A DNA stretch of 50,263 nucleotides, from contig JBBQLO010000003.1 in assembly GCA_038327915.1 (NCBI GenBank), positions 1-50,263 of the forward strand. The letters run 5' to 3'. The notes beneath the pieces were generated by a model. It was given only the letters and a program-made list of their open reading frames with translations, was not told where the DNA came from and did not search any database. This DNA is from CAIXDB01 sp038327915. GTDB lineage: Bacteria > Patescibacteriota > Minisyncoccia > Phycocordibacterales > DATDWN01. A program made the position numbers and the translations under genes. Positions 16,558 through 25,655 of the stretch are shown here, piece by piece. Within the stretch, counting starts at the first letter, position 1, and each line of letters opens with the position of its first letter.

Positions 16558-18816
16558 ATGGCAAAAAAGCTTAAAAAAAGTAAACTAAAAAAAGAAGAAA
16601 GAAACGATGAATCCGAACAGTATCTCGCAAAAGAAACCATACGAGGAATTGCCGCAGTCTTGTTTTTTGTAATAGCTTTATTTTTCCTACTTGCGGCTTT
16701 TGGTAAAGCTGGAGTTGTAGGAGAAAAATTATATACTCTCTTTTCATTTTTATTTGGAATTGGATTCTATCTTTTACCCATTTTATTTTTTATACTCTGT
16801 ATTTCATTTTTCAAAAGTATTCATCAAAAGTTAGCTCTTCCCCACACACTCGGAGGCCTCCTCTTTTTCGTCTCTTCACTATCACTTATTACTATTACCT
16901 TTCCTCCAATTTCTGGTCACGGGGCAGGAGGGCTTGTTGGGGGCTTTATCTCTTCCCCCTTACTCTCGCTCTTTGATCTTTACGCAAGTGTCATTCTCCT
17001 TATTGCACTTATCATTGTCTCTTTGCTGGTTATCCTTGACACTTCACTTTCTTTTTCTTTCATCACCCGAATTTTCAAAAAGAAAGATGCAATCTTGGGA
17101 GATCAAACTGGCAAAGGAACGCCCACTCAATCAGAGGCATATATAAAAGAAATGCCACAAGACAAAGAAGCCGAGATGCGCGCAGTAAAAAACAAAGAAG
17201 ATGTGGCTCGTGAAAACGCAAAAGACGCGCCTAAGGAAATTTCCAAAGATGCACACAAAAAAGACGATTTTGGCATCAACCCTCTTTCTTTCAATGGTAA
17301 AGTTTTTACCCCTCCTCCCCTCTCACTTTTAGAAGTCGATAAAGGTAAACCAGGTGTAGGAGACATTAAAGCAAACTCTAACATTATAAAGAGAACTCTT
17401 TCAAATTTTGGTATTCAGGTCGAAATGGATGAGATCTCCATAGGACCTTCTATCACCCGCTATGCACTTAAACCTGCCGAAGGTGTGAAGCTTTCACGAA
17501 TTGTGGGTTATCAACAAGACCTATCTCTAGCACTCGCAGCTCACCCTATCCGTATTGAAGCACCTATTCCTGGCAAGTCTCTCGTCGGTATTGAAGTCCC
17601 CAACAGCACAAAAACAAAAGTTGGCCTCGGTTCACTTCTTAATTCCTCTGATTTTCAGAATTCTGACAAGCCTCTTCTTGTCACTCTCGGCAAAGGAATT
17701 TCGGGCATGTCACATTTTAGTAACCTTGCCAAAGCCCCCCATATGCTTATAGCCGGAGCCACCGGTTCTGGTAAGTCAGTAACTATACACGCAATCATTA
17801 GCTCACTTCTTTACAGAAACTCACCTGACAACCTTAAATTCATCATGGTGGATCCAAAACGTGTTGAGCTGACACTTTATAATAAAATTCCACATCTTCT
17901 CACCCCCGTCATCACTGATGCAAAAAAGGCTATCCTTGCCCTCAAATGGGCAGCAAAAGAAATGGACCGTCGTTATGACATCCTTCAGGCAGAAACACTT
18001 CAGAACATTGAGTCGTATCACAAAAATATCGTCGAGCCAGAATTAAAAAGACTGACAAAATCAAAAAGCAATGCCGAAGATACCAACGCAAAAGCGATTG
18101 AAACAATGCCGTACATCGTTATTGTTATCGATGAGTTGGCAGATATCATGCAATCATACCCACGAGAACTTGAAGCGGCCATTGTCCGTCTCGCTCAAAT
18201 GTCCCGTGCTGTTGGTATTCACCTTATTCTTTCGACCCAGCGACCATCAGTCAATGTCATCACGGGACTTATCAAAGCAAACATTCCAACTCGCATTGCA
18301 CTCCAAGTAGCGTCTCAAATAGACTCACGAACCATCCTCGACATGAGCGGAGCGGAAAAGCTACTTGGTGCAGGAGATATGCTCTATCTTTCTGGAGAAA
18401 TGTCTCAACCTCAACGTATTCAATCAGCTTTTATTTCAGAAACTGAAACCAAAGCAATTGTAAAATATCTTGTTCAAAGTTATGAAAATGAAATACCTAA
18501 CGAAATTAATCTCACGGGAAGTAATGAAAAAAATTCTATTTTCGAATCAACACTTGGTGATGAAAAGTCAGGCGATGAAGACGATTTGTACGAAGAAGCT
18601 CGCCAGACCGTCATGGAAGCTGGCAAAGCATCAACTTCATACCTCCAACGCAAGTTGGGTGTTGGCTATGCTCGTGCTGCACGACTTGTCGACATGCTAG
18701 AAGAACGCGGAGTGATTGGGCCTGGATCAGGCGCAAAGGCCCGAGAGGTATTGGGGGGGAATCAAGCAAATGATTCTGTAGAGGCAAAGGAAAATGAAAA
18801 CGAAACACATTCATGA
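16558..18816 (+). CDS. ftsK: DNA translocase FtsK/SpoIIIE
   Basis: The 752-residue ATP-driven DNA pump acts in chromosome segregation at the septum. Four membrane helices occupy about residues 30-170. A charged linker of about 80 residues precedes the alpha/beta motor, with Walker A GATGSGKS near residue 400, Walker B-like IVIVIDELAD, and the conserved HLILSTQRPSVNVITG. The C-terminal gamma winged helix (YLQRKLGVGYARAARLVDML, near 690-715) reads KOPS-type DNA signals. The linker is far shorter than in E. coli FtsK. AAAGGG precedes the ATG. The stop overlaps the next start (ATGA). Confidence 0.96.
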   Translation: MAKKLKKSKLKKEERNDESEQYLAKETIRGIAAVLFFVIALFFLLAAFGKAGVVGEKLYTLFSFLFGIGFYLLPILFFILCISFFKSIHQKLALPHTLGGLLFFVSSLSLITITFPPISGHGAGGLVGGFISSPLLSLFDLYASVILLIALIIVSLLVILDTSLSFSFITRIFKKKDAILGDQTGKGTPTQSEAYIKEMPQDKEAEMRAVKNKEDVARENAKDAPKEISKDAHKKDDFGINPLSFNGKVFTPPPLSLLEVDKGKPGVGDIKANSNIIKRTLSNFGIQVEMDEISIGPSITRYALKPAEGVKLSRIVGYQQDLSLALAAHPIRIEAPIPGKSLVGIEVPNSTKTKVGLGSLLNSSDFQNSDKPLLVTLGKGISGMSHFSNLAKAPHMLIAGATGSGKSVTIHAIISSLLYRNSPDNLKFIMVDPKRVELTLYNKIPHLLTPVITDAKKAILALKWAAKEMDRRYDILQAETLQNIESYHKNIVEPELKRLTKSKSNAEDTNAKAIETMPYIVIVIDELADIMQSYPRELEAAIVRLAQMSRAVGIHLILSTQRPSVNVITGLIKANIPTRIALQVASQIDSRTILDMSGAEKLLGAGDMLYLSGEMSQPQRIQSAFISETETKAIVKYLVQSYENEIPNEINLTGSNEKNSIFESTLGDEKSGDEDDLYEEARQTVMEAGKASTSYLQRKLGVGYARAARLVDMLEERGVIGPGSGAKAREVLGGNQANDSVEAKENENETHS

Positions 18817-19166
18817 ACCGCAACGCACTCTATGCGCTCCGAGTATCCCTTTTCTCCCTCCTCATTCTTTCAGTCCTAGGATACTCTCTCTTTCAAGCCC
18901 AGAAACTGATTTCCGGACCCAAAATCATAATAGATAGCCCTCAAAACGGTGCCACAGCAAGTTCCCCTTTTATAGAAATAACTGGACGAGCTCAAAATGC
19001 CTCATACATACGGCTCAATGGCAAACAAATATTTACTGACATTTCTGGAAAGTTCTCCGAAAAATTGCTCCTATCGCCCGGGTATAATATACTATTACTA
19101 GATGCAAAGGATAAATTTGGAAAGACTGTTTCAAAAAAGTTGGAGTTGATTTTAAAAGAATACTAA
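18813..19166 (+). CDS. Small membrane-anchored protein with beta-sandwich domain
   Basis: The 117-residue protein has an N-terminal anchor (about 8-30) and one extracellular Ig-like beta domain (PKIIIDSPQNGATASSPFIE, ITGRAQNASYIRLNGKQIF, GYNILLLDAKDKFGKTVSKK). This resembles glucodextranase-B/bacterial Ig-like modules found in many CPR envelope proteins. It overlaps ftsK by 4 nt and is thus translationally coupled, which suggests a role at the division site, though that is inference. Confidence 0.7.
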   Translation: MNRNALYALRVSLFSLLILSVLGYSLFQAQKLISGPKIIIDSPQNGATASSPFIEITGRAQNASYIRLNGKQIFTDISGKFSEKLLLSPGYNILLLDAKDKFGKTVSKKLELILKEY

Positions 19167-19262
19167 TCAAATGAGTAAAATTGTTATTTTATAATCTCCT
19201 CTGTGCTGTCAGTAAAAAGTGTAATTTCGAAAGATTACTATAATATATATATATATAAAAAT

Positions 19263-20333
19263 ATGCAAAAGAAGAAAATACCAAAAGAAGAAAAAGGGCC
19301 AATCGGAAAAGTAAATATAGACGATACGCTGCGAGACATCCGCACCAAATTCGGTGACGACTCCATCATGATGCTGGGCGACAAGCCCCGTGTCGATGTC
19401 AATGCAATTCCGACTGGGTCAATCGGGCTCGATGCTGCACTTGGTGTCGGTGGAATCCCACGCGGACGCATTATCGAAATTTTTGGACCAGAATCATCGG
19501 GCAAAACAACACTTTCCCTACACATTATTGCCGAGGCACAAAAACTCGGAGGTCTTGCTGCGTTTATAGACGCCGAGCATGCTATGGATCCAGAATATGC
19601 TCAAAGGCTCGGGGTAAAAATCGATCAATTACTTATTTCCCAACCAGACACAGGTGAGCAAGCTTTAGAAATTGTCGAATCGCTCGTACGATCAGGTAAA
19701 ATCGACGTCATTGTCATTGACTCCGTCGCTGCACTCACACCAAAAGATGAAATCGAGGGAGATATGGGAGCTCACCACGTCGGCAAACAGGCACGACTGA
19801 TGTCACAGGCACTACGCAAGCTCACTGCCATCGTCGCCAAATCAAAAACTGTAGTTATATTTATAAACCAGATCCGCATGCAGATCGGCGTCATGTTTGG
19901 TAATCCAGAAACTACTCCAGGAGGCAAAGCACTCAAATTTTATACATCCGTCCGTCTCGATATTCGTCGTATCGCCCAGATCAAAAAAGGTGATGAAGTC
20001 ATGGGTGGGCGTATCCGTGTGAAAGTTGTCAAAAATAAAGTAGCAGCACCATTCAAACAAACAGAATTTGACCTTATGTACAACGAGGGTATTTCTCGTG
20101 AAGGAGAAATCATTGCTCTCGGCGAAAAAATGGGTATTATCCACAAGTCCGGTACAAGCTATTCATATGGTGAAGAAAAACTCGGTCGTGGGTATGACGC
20201 CACACGACAGTTTTTGAGAGAAAATAGTAAAATTGCAGACAAAATACTGAAAGAAATTCGATCAAACCTCGGTAAAAATAGCGTAGCCGTTGTTTCAAAT
20301 GCGGTTGAATCAACAAGTAGTAGTGAGGAATAA
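19263..20333 (+). CDS. recA: Recombinase RecA
   Basis: The protein drives homologous strand exchange and SOS co-protease activity. From the ATG at 19263 (MQKKKIPKEE) it is 356 residues, the usual size; the frame extends upstream to 19203 but that part is not RecA-like. Walker A is GPESSGKTT, followed by AAFIDAEHAMDPEYAQRLGV, IDVIVIDSVAAL, the loop L2 region FGNPETTPGGKALKFYTSVR, and a short acidic/Ser C-terminus. An (AT)n run lies just before the start and no Shine-Dalgarno is seen. Confidence 0.97.
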   Translation: MQKKKIPKEEKGPIGKVNIDDTLRDIRTKFGDDSIMMLGDKPRVDVNAIPTGSIGLDAALGVGGIPRGRIIEIFGPESSGKTTLSLHIIAEAQKLGGLAAFIDAEHAMDPEYAQRLGVKIDQLLISQPDTGEQALEIVESLVRSGKIDVIVIDSVAALTPKDEIEGDMGAHHVGKQARLMSQALRKLTAIVAKSKTVVIFINQIRMQIGVMFGNPETTPGGKALKFYTSVRLDIRRIAQIKKGDEVMGGRIRVKVVKNKVAAPFKQTEFDLMYNEGISREGEIIALGEKMGIIHKSGTSYSYGEEKLGRGYDATRQFLRENSKIADKILKEIRSNLGKNSVAVVSNAVESTSSSEE

Positions 20334-20631
20334 AAAAACGGGATAAACGTCCCTTGTTCTAAAAATTTTCTATTTATTTTATAAACTAAAATCAAACACC
20401 TCCGAGAACCTGATAGTATCTTGAGTAGCAAGTATTGCAACTACAAGCATGTTGTCTTATTTCTCCTTGCTATCGGTGTGAGAATGAAATTATGTATTCC
20501 CATATTCTATCTGCAAATATACTCTTTGTAGAGTCGCATATTTTTTTTCAAAAAGTTCCTTATCTGACAAATATATTTTTTCTTCTTACTAATCTAAAAT
20601 AATTAGTATTATATAATTATATAAGCGTCAA
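20334..20631. other. Intergenic region with no recognised gene
   Basis: AT-rich sequence between convergent recA and a small membrane gene. A weak GGGA/TCCC hairpin follows recA. A 23-codon minus-strand frame near 20370-20450 has an AAGGAG sequence 12 nt upstream but no other support. Confidence 0.6.
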
Positions 20632-20666
20632 CAAAAAAGTGGGAGGTGTCCGAAGGCATCTCCCAC
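20632..20666 (-). terminator. UUCG-tetraloop terminator
   Basis: On the minus strand GTGGGAGATGCC TTCG GACACCTCCCAC is followed by TTTTTTG, directly after the small gene at 20673. Confidence 0.9.
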
Positions 20667-20672
20667 CCAAAC

Positions 20673-20873
20673 TCACTCGTTGCTTGCCTTTTGACTTCGC
20701 CAGGTTTTGACGAACTTCAAGGTCAACAGTGCAATCCCCGCGGTCGCAATTGGCGTTACCGGATGACTAAAATGAAAAAACAAAACATACAACCATACCA
20801 GTAAAAAAAATAGCAGGGCAAAAAATACTGGGGGCTGAATTTCATTTAACCCCCACTTAAAGAAGTTTTTCAT
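20673..20873 (-). CDS. Small two-helix membrane protein, 66 residues
   Basis: Start at 20873 was chosen because GGAGGAA sits just upstream; the frame opens further upstream without one. Two hydrophobic segments (FFALLFFLLVWLYVLFFHF; TPIATAGIALLTLKFV) are followed by a basic tail (TWRSQKASNE). It is one of two adjacent small genes of the same size, layout and terminator type (see 21061), suggesting paired or related roles. No family recognised. Confidence 0.6.
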   Translation of the reverse strand: MKNFFKWGLNEIQPPVFFALLFFLLVWLYVLFFHFSHPVTPIATAGIALLTLKFVKTWRSQKASNE

Positions 20874-21017
20874 AGAATTTCCTCCAGATATTATTATATA
20901 CAACTTCTAATGCAAATGTCAATCTTGCTTTATGTCCTGTAAACTAATTGACGTTTTCCTAATTATACAAATTTAACACCCAAAATAATCGCTATCGAAT
21001 AAATATAAAAACTCCAA

Positions 21018-21051
21018 CAAAAAAGCGAGAGGGTCCGAAGACCTCTCCCGC
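21018..21051 (-). terminator. UUCG-tetraloop terminator
   Basis: On the minus strand GCGGGAGAGGTC TTCG GACCCTCTCGC is followed by TTTTTTG, just after the small gene at 21061. It is similar in design to the terminator at 20632. Confidence 0.9.
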
Positions 21052-21060
21052 CGTTGCAAC

Positions 21061-21279
21061 TTAACATCGTGATGCTTTTCGGCGCCACTCGTCTAGTCCC
21101 GCGAACGCAAGCAACAACACAACAACAGCACAGACCAGATCTTGCGAAACTCGAGAGGGATCTGGGAAAAAAATTGTAGGAAGACTGAAAAAAAGGCCTC
21201 CCACCAAAAACCCGAAAAGAAAACAATCTCCCATGGAGAGATCTCCGCAGGTATACCCTAGTTTGCGAAATGGTGCCAT
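21061..21279 (-). CDS. Small two-helix membrane protein, 72 residues
   Basis: GGGAGGTG lies about 5 nt before the ATG, the strongest Shine-Dalgarno in this part of the window. Hydrophobic segments (CFLFGFLVGGLFFSLPTIFF; LVCAVVVLLLAFAGL) precede a basic C-terminus (EWRRKASRC). The layout mirrors the gene at 20673. No family recognised; possibly envelope or toxin-like small proteins, but there is no direct sign of toxicity or an antitoxin. Confidence 0.6.
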   Translation of the reverse strand: MAPFRKLGYTCGDLSMGDCFLFGFLVGGLFFSLPTIFFPDPSRVSQDLVCAVVVLLLAFAGLDEWRRKASRC

Positions 21280-21381
21280 TGTAGCACCTCCCGACTACAA
21301 GTGTAGGACACTTCACATACAAATGTCAAGTGTATTTAATGACTCTCGTACTGTATATTTTGACTATTAATCTACACACAT

Positions 21382-21963
21382 ATGGCAATGCTTGACTACA
21401 GTGAAATAACTAAAGGAAAATACATCGTCTTTGAGGGGGGTCCGTACGAAGTTATGGATGCTCATGTGTTTCGTAAACAACAGAGAAAACCTGTCAATGC
21501 AGTCAAATTGAAAAACTTAATCACGGGTAAAATTACCGAGCCGTCTTTTCATGTTTCTGACAAAGTAGAAGAAGCTGAAATAGAAAAAAGAGATGTGAAA
21601 TATCTTTATGCAAACAAAGGCGAGTATTGGTTTTGCGATCCGAAGGAACCTTCAAACCGTTTTAAAATAGACGAGACACTCATAGGCACCGCCGCTAAGT
21701 TTATTAAAACAAACACAGTTTTAACAGCTATGGAATTTAAAGAACAAATTATTGGAATGAAACTTCCTATTAAAATGGAGTTAAAAGTGACTGAAGCTCA
21801 TACTGCTGTCAAAGGCAATACAGCCCAAGGAGGTACCAAACAAGTGGTACTCGAGACAGGTGCGGTAGTCAACGTCCCTATGTTTATAAAAGAAGGTGAA
21901 ATAATACGAATCAATACTGAAACTGGTGACTACGTAGAGAGAGTGGCGGGCAACTCATTTTAA
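21382..21963 (+). CDS. efp: Elongation factor P with atypical modification loop
   Basis: The 193-residue factor binds between P and E sites and rescues ribosomes stalled on polyproline. Three domains fit: KOW-like (1-65), OB (66-130), and a C-terminal OB with the signature TGAVVNVPMFIKEGEIIRIN. The tip loop, normally PGKG with the modified Lys, reads KQQRKP; aligned without gaps to E. coli, position 34 is Gln. So the usual beta-lysyl or rhamnosyl modification is unlikely. It ends at a bidirectional terminator shared with rpsR. Confidence 0.95.
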   Translation: MAMLDYSEITKGKYIVFEGGPYEVMDAHVFRKQQRKPVNAVKLKNLITGKITEPSFHVSDKVEEAEIEKRDVKYLYANKGEYWFCDPKEPSNRFKIDETLIGTAAKFIKTNTVLTAMEFKEQIIGMKLPIKMELKVTEAHTAVKGNTAQGGTKQVVLETGAVVNVPMFIKEGEIIRINTETGDYVERVAGNSF

Positions 21964-21986
21964 GTGTCATTTAAATTTTATTCAAC

Positions 21987-22021
21987 AAAAAATCCCTTTG
22001 GAATCTCCAAAGGGATTTTTT
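21987..22021. terminator. Bidirectional terminator between efp and rpsR
   Basis: AAAAAATCCCTTTGG AATCT CCAAAGGGATTTTTT, a perfect stem with A and T runs on both sides, between convergent genes. Confidence 0.9.
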
Positions 22022-22031
22022 GTTTTAATGC

Positions 22032-22238
22032 TCATTGAGAAACAAACGGGATGAGTCCCATAAAACGAGCACGCTTTATTGCTGTGGCTAGTTTACGTTC
22101 GTGTCCTGCAGATACACCTGTTCGTTTACGCGAAATAATCCGAGCATGCGGGTTGAGAAATTTCTTTAAAATATCGACATCTTTATAGTCAATGTGTTTG
22201 ATATTATTATGGGTGAAATAGCATTCTTTGTTGTTCAT
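22032..22238 (-). CDS. rpsR: Ribosomal protein S18 (bS18)
   Basis: The 68-residue protein of the 30S platform binds beside S6. It contains IDYKDVDILKKFLNPHARII and the conserved RKRTGVSAGHERKLATAIKRARFMGLIPF. It is the last gene of the rpsF-ssb-rpsR set, the classic bacterial order, about 30 nt after ssb. Confidence 0.97.
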   Translation of the reverse strand: MNNKECYFTHNNIKHIDYKDVDILKKFLNPHARIISRKRTGVSAGHERKLATAIKRARFMGLIPFVSQ

Positions 22239-22270
22239 AATTCTGTATTTATATCTTAATATGTAAAGTT

Positions 22271-22726
22271 TTAGAATGGAATGTCTTCTGGGTTTATCTC
22301 CTCTTCTGGGTACTCAATAGTGTCCAATGCTTTTTTGTCATCTTCCCCGCCACCACTCGTTGCTGGAGCGCTATACCCTCCTGCTGTAGGACCTCCAGCA
22401 GGACGAGGCCCAAACTGAATGCGGTCAGCTATGACTTCAGTTCGATATTTTTTTACACCTGCGACGTCATCCCATGAGCGTGTTTGCATTCTACCTTCTA
22501 CAAGACACGAGCCTCCTTTTTTCAAATACTGTCCAACGATTTCTGCTTGGCGACCAAATACCACTACATTGTGATAGTCGACGTTCTCTTGCTTAACACC
22601 GTTTTTGTCTTTCCATACGCGGTTTGTAGCAAGAGAAAAACTTGCAACTCGAATTCCAGACGGAAGAGATTTTAATTCTGGATCGCGAGTCAAGTTTCCG
22701 ATGATAAGTGCTTTATTGAGATACAT
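22271..22726 (-). CDS. ssb: Single-stranded DNA-binding protein
   Basis: The 151-residue OB-fold protein protects ssDNA in replication and repair. The OB domain (1-105) starts LNKALIIGNLTRDPELKSLP and contains VDYHNVVVFGRQAEIVGQYL. A Gly/Ala/Pro-rich linker leads to the acidic C-terminal tip NPEDIPF, which recruits replication proteins. It lies between rpsF and rpsR. Confidence 0.97.
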   Translation of the reverse strand: MYLNKALIIGNLTRDPELKSLPSGIRVASFSLATNRVWKDKNGVKQENVDYHNVVVFGRQAEIVGQYLKKGGSCLVEGRMQTRSWDDVAGVKKYRTEVIADRIQFGPRPAGGPTAGGYSAPATSGGGEDDKKALDTIEYPEEEINPEDIPF

Positions 22727-22757
22727 TGTATTAAAAATTATGCGAGGTTGTACCTAT

Positions 22758-23294
22758 TTATGCTATAACTAATTCATCTATACTTTTGTCTATTTCTTCT
22801 ACTGAAGATGATTCAGCTGAACCTTCTATTTCTCCAGAATTCTCATCCTGTCCCTCTATTTCTTTAGCAATCAGATCGTCTTTTTTGCTTATCATTTTAC
22901 CAGCGATAAATGTATTTTCACGGACAGTTTTGATAATAAGAAATCTAACAAGAGTGTCGGTAGCATCGAGAGTTTTTTTGATTTTAATGATATCACCTTG
23001 TGGTAGATCAAATTTTATCCAACCAAAATATCCAGAACTAACTTTATGGCGAGTTGTAGAGACAACTTTGAGCATTTGATAGGCGAGGTCAATAAGAACG
23101 GGCTGTCCATCTGCAATGAGGCTACCCCCCGTAGATTCAATACGAGATGTAATAGAATGAACCTCCTTATTTACTTCTTCAAGAGAAAGGGATGGTAGGA
23201 AGATGTACGAAAGCTCGTAGACAATAGGCTTGTCCGTGATTTCGTGAGTCACCTCCTCCTGCGTATTACTATCTTTTACTTTGGTTTTTTCCAT
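22758..23294 (-). CDS. rpsF: Ribosomal protein S6 (bS6) with acidic tail
   Basis: From the ATG at 23294 the protein has 178 residues, against about 100-135 usually. The core (about 25-125) has YELSYIFLPSLSLEEVNKEV and GYFGWIKFDLPQGDIIKIKK. The extra length is a C-terminal acidic Ser/Glu-rich tail (GQDENSGEIEGSAESSSVEE). The longer open frame to 23363 would overlap tatD and adds unconserved residues. First of rpsF-ssb-rpsR. Confidence 0.9.
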   Translation of the reverse strand: MEKTKVKDSNTQEEVTHEITDKPIVYELSYIFLPSLSLEEVNKEVHSITSRIESTGGSLIADGQPVLIDLAYQMLKVVSTTRHKVSSGYFGWIKFDLPQGDIIKIKKTLDATDTLVRFLIIKTVRENTFIAGKMISKKDDLIAKEIEGQDENSGEIEGSAESSSVEEIDKSIDELVIA

Positions 23295-23343
23295 AGGGGT
23301 AGCGTACCATATGAGGGGCATACATGCAAATGAAAGAGTGAAT

Positions 23344-24165
23344 TCAAAACAAACCCTTGTCATTCAAGTTACAGTATTGTAACGCATTTGCCACGAGGAC
23401 ACTTCTGACCACCTCGATATCCTCCCCCCTAATACGGGCTATTGCCGAAACTACTTCGGGGATATGCAACGGAGAATTTCGCTTGCCGCGATACGGATCT
23501 GGAGCAACAAAAGGAGCGTCTGTCTCTGAAAGAATACAACTGAGGGGCGCGTAAGCAACACATTCATCGTATTCATGAGTAAATGTTATAACTCCACCAA
23601 AAGAGACACTAAATCCAATATTGAGAAATCGTTTGAGTATTGTTAAGTCTCCGACAAAAAAATGAACATTCCCTCGCAACTTTTCTCCCTGAGTTTTTGC
23701 GTACTGTTCAAGAATGTCGAGACTTTCAGTATATGCGTCAAAATGTACTTTTTCTTTTGGTCGAATGTGGAGCATGAGAGGCTTTGAAACGTTGAGAGCG
23801 AGTTCAATCTGAGCTTTAAAAATTTCTTTTTGCTTTTTTTTAATTTCTTCAGAATCTTCTCCGAGTCGGAAATAATCAAGTCCACATTCGCCGATACAAA
23901 CCACTTTCGAATGTTCGGCGAGAGTGGTTATTTTTTCATCAAAAATACTACCAACTATGACATCGTCAGGGTGCATACCCACAGATGCAAAAATATTGTC
24001 GTGAGTTTCTGCAAGTCTGACGGCTTTTTCTGATGTTTCAAAGTCAACACCAACTGTGATAGTGGCTATGTTGTGCTCTTGCAACTTGAGTATTTCATCT
24101 TCCCTATCCGCATCAAAATCCGGAAAGTAAATGTGGGAATGAATATCGAAGTAGTTATAATTCAT
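23344..24165 (-). CDS. tatD: TatD family metal-dependent hydrolase / DNase
   Basis: The TIM-barrel hydrolase of about 273 residues acts on nucleic acid or D-aminoacyl substrates. Metal ligands are visible: HSH (H9, H11), Glu in IGECGLDYF, His in LMLHIRPKE, His in GNVHFFVGDL and Asp in LSETDAPFVAPD. The start at MNYNYFDIHSH fits the family better than the upstream ATG at 24183. It follows metG, a common pairing in bacteria, and precedes rpsF. Confidence 0.92.
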   Translation of the reverse strand: MNYNYFDIHSHIYFPDFDADREDEILKLQEHNIATITVGVDFETSEKAVRLAETHDNIFASVGMHPDDVIVGSIFDEKITTLAEHSKVVCIGECGLDYFRLGEDSEEIKKKQKEIFKAQIELALNVSKPLMLHIRPKEKVHFDAYTESLDILEQYAKTQGEKLRGNVHFFVGDLTILKRFLNIGFSVSFGGVITFTHEYDECVAYAPLSCILSETDAPFVAPDPYRGKRNSPLHIPEVVSAIARIRGEDIEVVRSVLVANALQYCNLNDKGLF

Positions 24166-24206
24166 ATAATGAGTGAATGGCAAAAACGGCCCTTGTCAAA
24201 TAATGT

Positions 24207-25637
24207 TTAGTCTTTCCTCAAAAAGAGTGGGGCTTCAGGACTTTTGTTTGTTTTGATCAAAGCTTTAATTGTGTCAGATGTCTGAGGTAAGATAGGATTG
24301 AGCATGTCAGCAACGGAGTACAAACGCAGCACAAGATCAGTTATCATTTTTTGTCCGAGAGCTTTGTCCGTCTTTATTACTTTAAAAGGTTGATTCGTCT
24401 GGATGTATTGGTCCATCTCACCAATTTCAGCCCAGACAAAATCCGCTGCTTTATTAATTTCATAAGTATCCACATAATCAAAAAACTTTTGTGGGATACT
24501 GATATCAGGAATGTGTGGTGCTACTTCTAAATTATCCTGGGCCATTTTCATAATACGAGAGACTAAATTACCAAGACCGTTTGCCAAATTTGCATTGTAT
24601 GCAATCTTAACTCGATCCATACTGAAATCACTATCCTCAAACTGATTTGTTTCTCTGATAAGGTAATAGCGCAGTGGATCAATTCCATACTCATCTACTA
24701 TGTGAAGTGGGTTCACAACATTACCAACACTTTTGGACATTTTTTGTCCAGCAATATTGATAAAACCATGAATAATAATTTTTTTTGAAGGTGGAAGCCC
24801 GACAGACATAAGCATTGCTTGCCACATCGCAGCTTGCTGTCGAACCTGATCTTTTCCAGCAAACTGAACTCCGGGCCACCACGCAAGAAAACTATCGGAA
24901 TTATCAGGCCAGCCAATGGTCGAAATATAATTTATCAATGCATCAAACCAGACATACATGACATGGTCAGGATCGTTTGGAACTTGAACACCCCACGGCA
25001 TTTTTGATTTGAGACGAGAAATACTAAAATCTTCAAGTCCTTTTTCTTTAATTAAAAATTTTATTTCATTGAGACGAAATTCAGGTACTACAAAATTAGG
25101 ATTTTTTTCGTATAAATCTAAAAGCTTCGGTCCGTATTTCGAAAACCGAAAAAAATAATTTTTTTCTTCAATTATTTCTAATTCCCTATCTGAATGAATA
25201 GGACACCTGCCTTCCACCAGTTCTGAATCTGTCTTCTCCAATTCACAACCGACACAGTAACGTACTTTATATTCTTTTAAATAGATATCCCCTGCTTCGA
25301 AACATTTACTCCAAAACTCTTGAGCTGCTTTTTTATGATGTTCATCCGTTGTGCGGATAAATCTTAAGTCGTCGGTCAAATGAAGCAATAACTTTAGATT
25401 TCTAAATTTCTCAGCATACGCATCTGCATATTTTTGTGGATCTTGTCCCGCCTCAAGAGCTTTTTTATATACTTTTTGTCCGTGTTCATCGGTTCCTGTA
25501 TTAAGAACCACTTCATACCCTTGAAGTTTTTTTGTACGTGCCACAAAATCCGCTTGAATTATTTCCATCGCAAAGCCTATGTGCGGATCAGCGTTTACAT
25601 ATGGAATTGTCGTAGTGATGTAAAAAAATTTTTTCAT
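24207..25637 (-). CDS. metG: Methionyl-tRNA synthetase
   Basis: The 476-residue class I enzyme charges tRNA-Met. It has the HIGH-type motif PHIGFAME (18-25) and KMSKS (about 298-302). A zinc-knuckle region reads CVGC and CPIH, so one Cys position is His. The anticodon domain lies at about 350-470. It lacks the C-terminal tRNA-binding (EMAP-like) domain of larger MetRS. It sits in the AI-2E/metG/tatD run with short gaps. Confidence 0.96.
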   Translation of the reverse strand: MKKFFYITTTIPYVNADPHIGFAMEIIQADFVARTKKLQGYEVVLNTGTDEHGQKVYKKALEAGQDPQKYADAYAEKFRNLKLLLHLTDDLRFIRTTDEHHKKAAQEFWSKCFEAGDIYLKEYKVRYCVGCELEKTDSELVEGRCPIHSDRELEIIEEKNYFFRFSKYGPKLLDLYEKNPNFVVPEFRLNEIKFLIKEKGLEDFSISRLKSKMPWGVQVPNDPDHVMYVWFDALINYISTIGWPDNSDSFLAWWPGVQFAGKDQVRQQAAMWQAMLMSVGLPPSKKIIIHGFINIAGQKMSKSVGNVVNPLHIVDEYGIDPLRYYLIRETNQFEDSDFSMDRVKIAYNANLANGLGNLVSRIMKMAQDNLEVAPHIPDISIPQKFFDYVDTYEINKAADFVWAEIGEMDQYIQTNQPFKVIKTDKALGQKMITDLVLRLYSVADMLNPILPQTSDTIKALIKTNKSPEAPLFLRKD

Positions 25638-25655
25638 TTTTTTAAAGAAAATAAA

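Noticed and set aside
19230..19262. (AT)n run before recA as a regulatory repeat or SOS box
   Set aside because: No LexA-type palindrome is visible; it looks like simple AT-rich promoter sequence.
20370..20450. 23-codon frame after recA with AAGGAG upstream
   Set aside because: Spacing of 12 nt and lack of any feature make it unconvincing.
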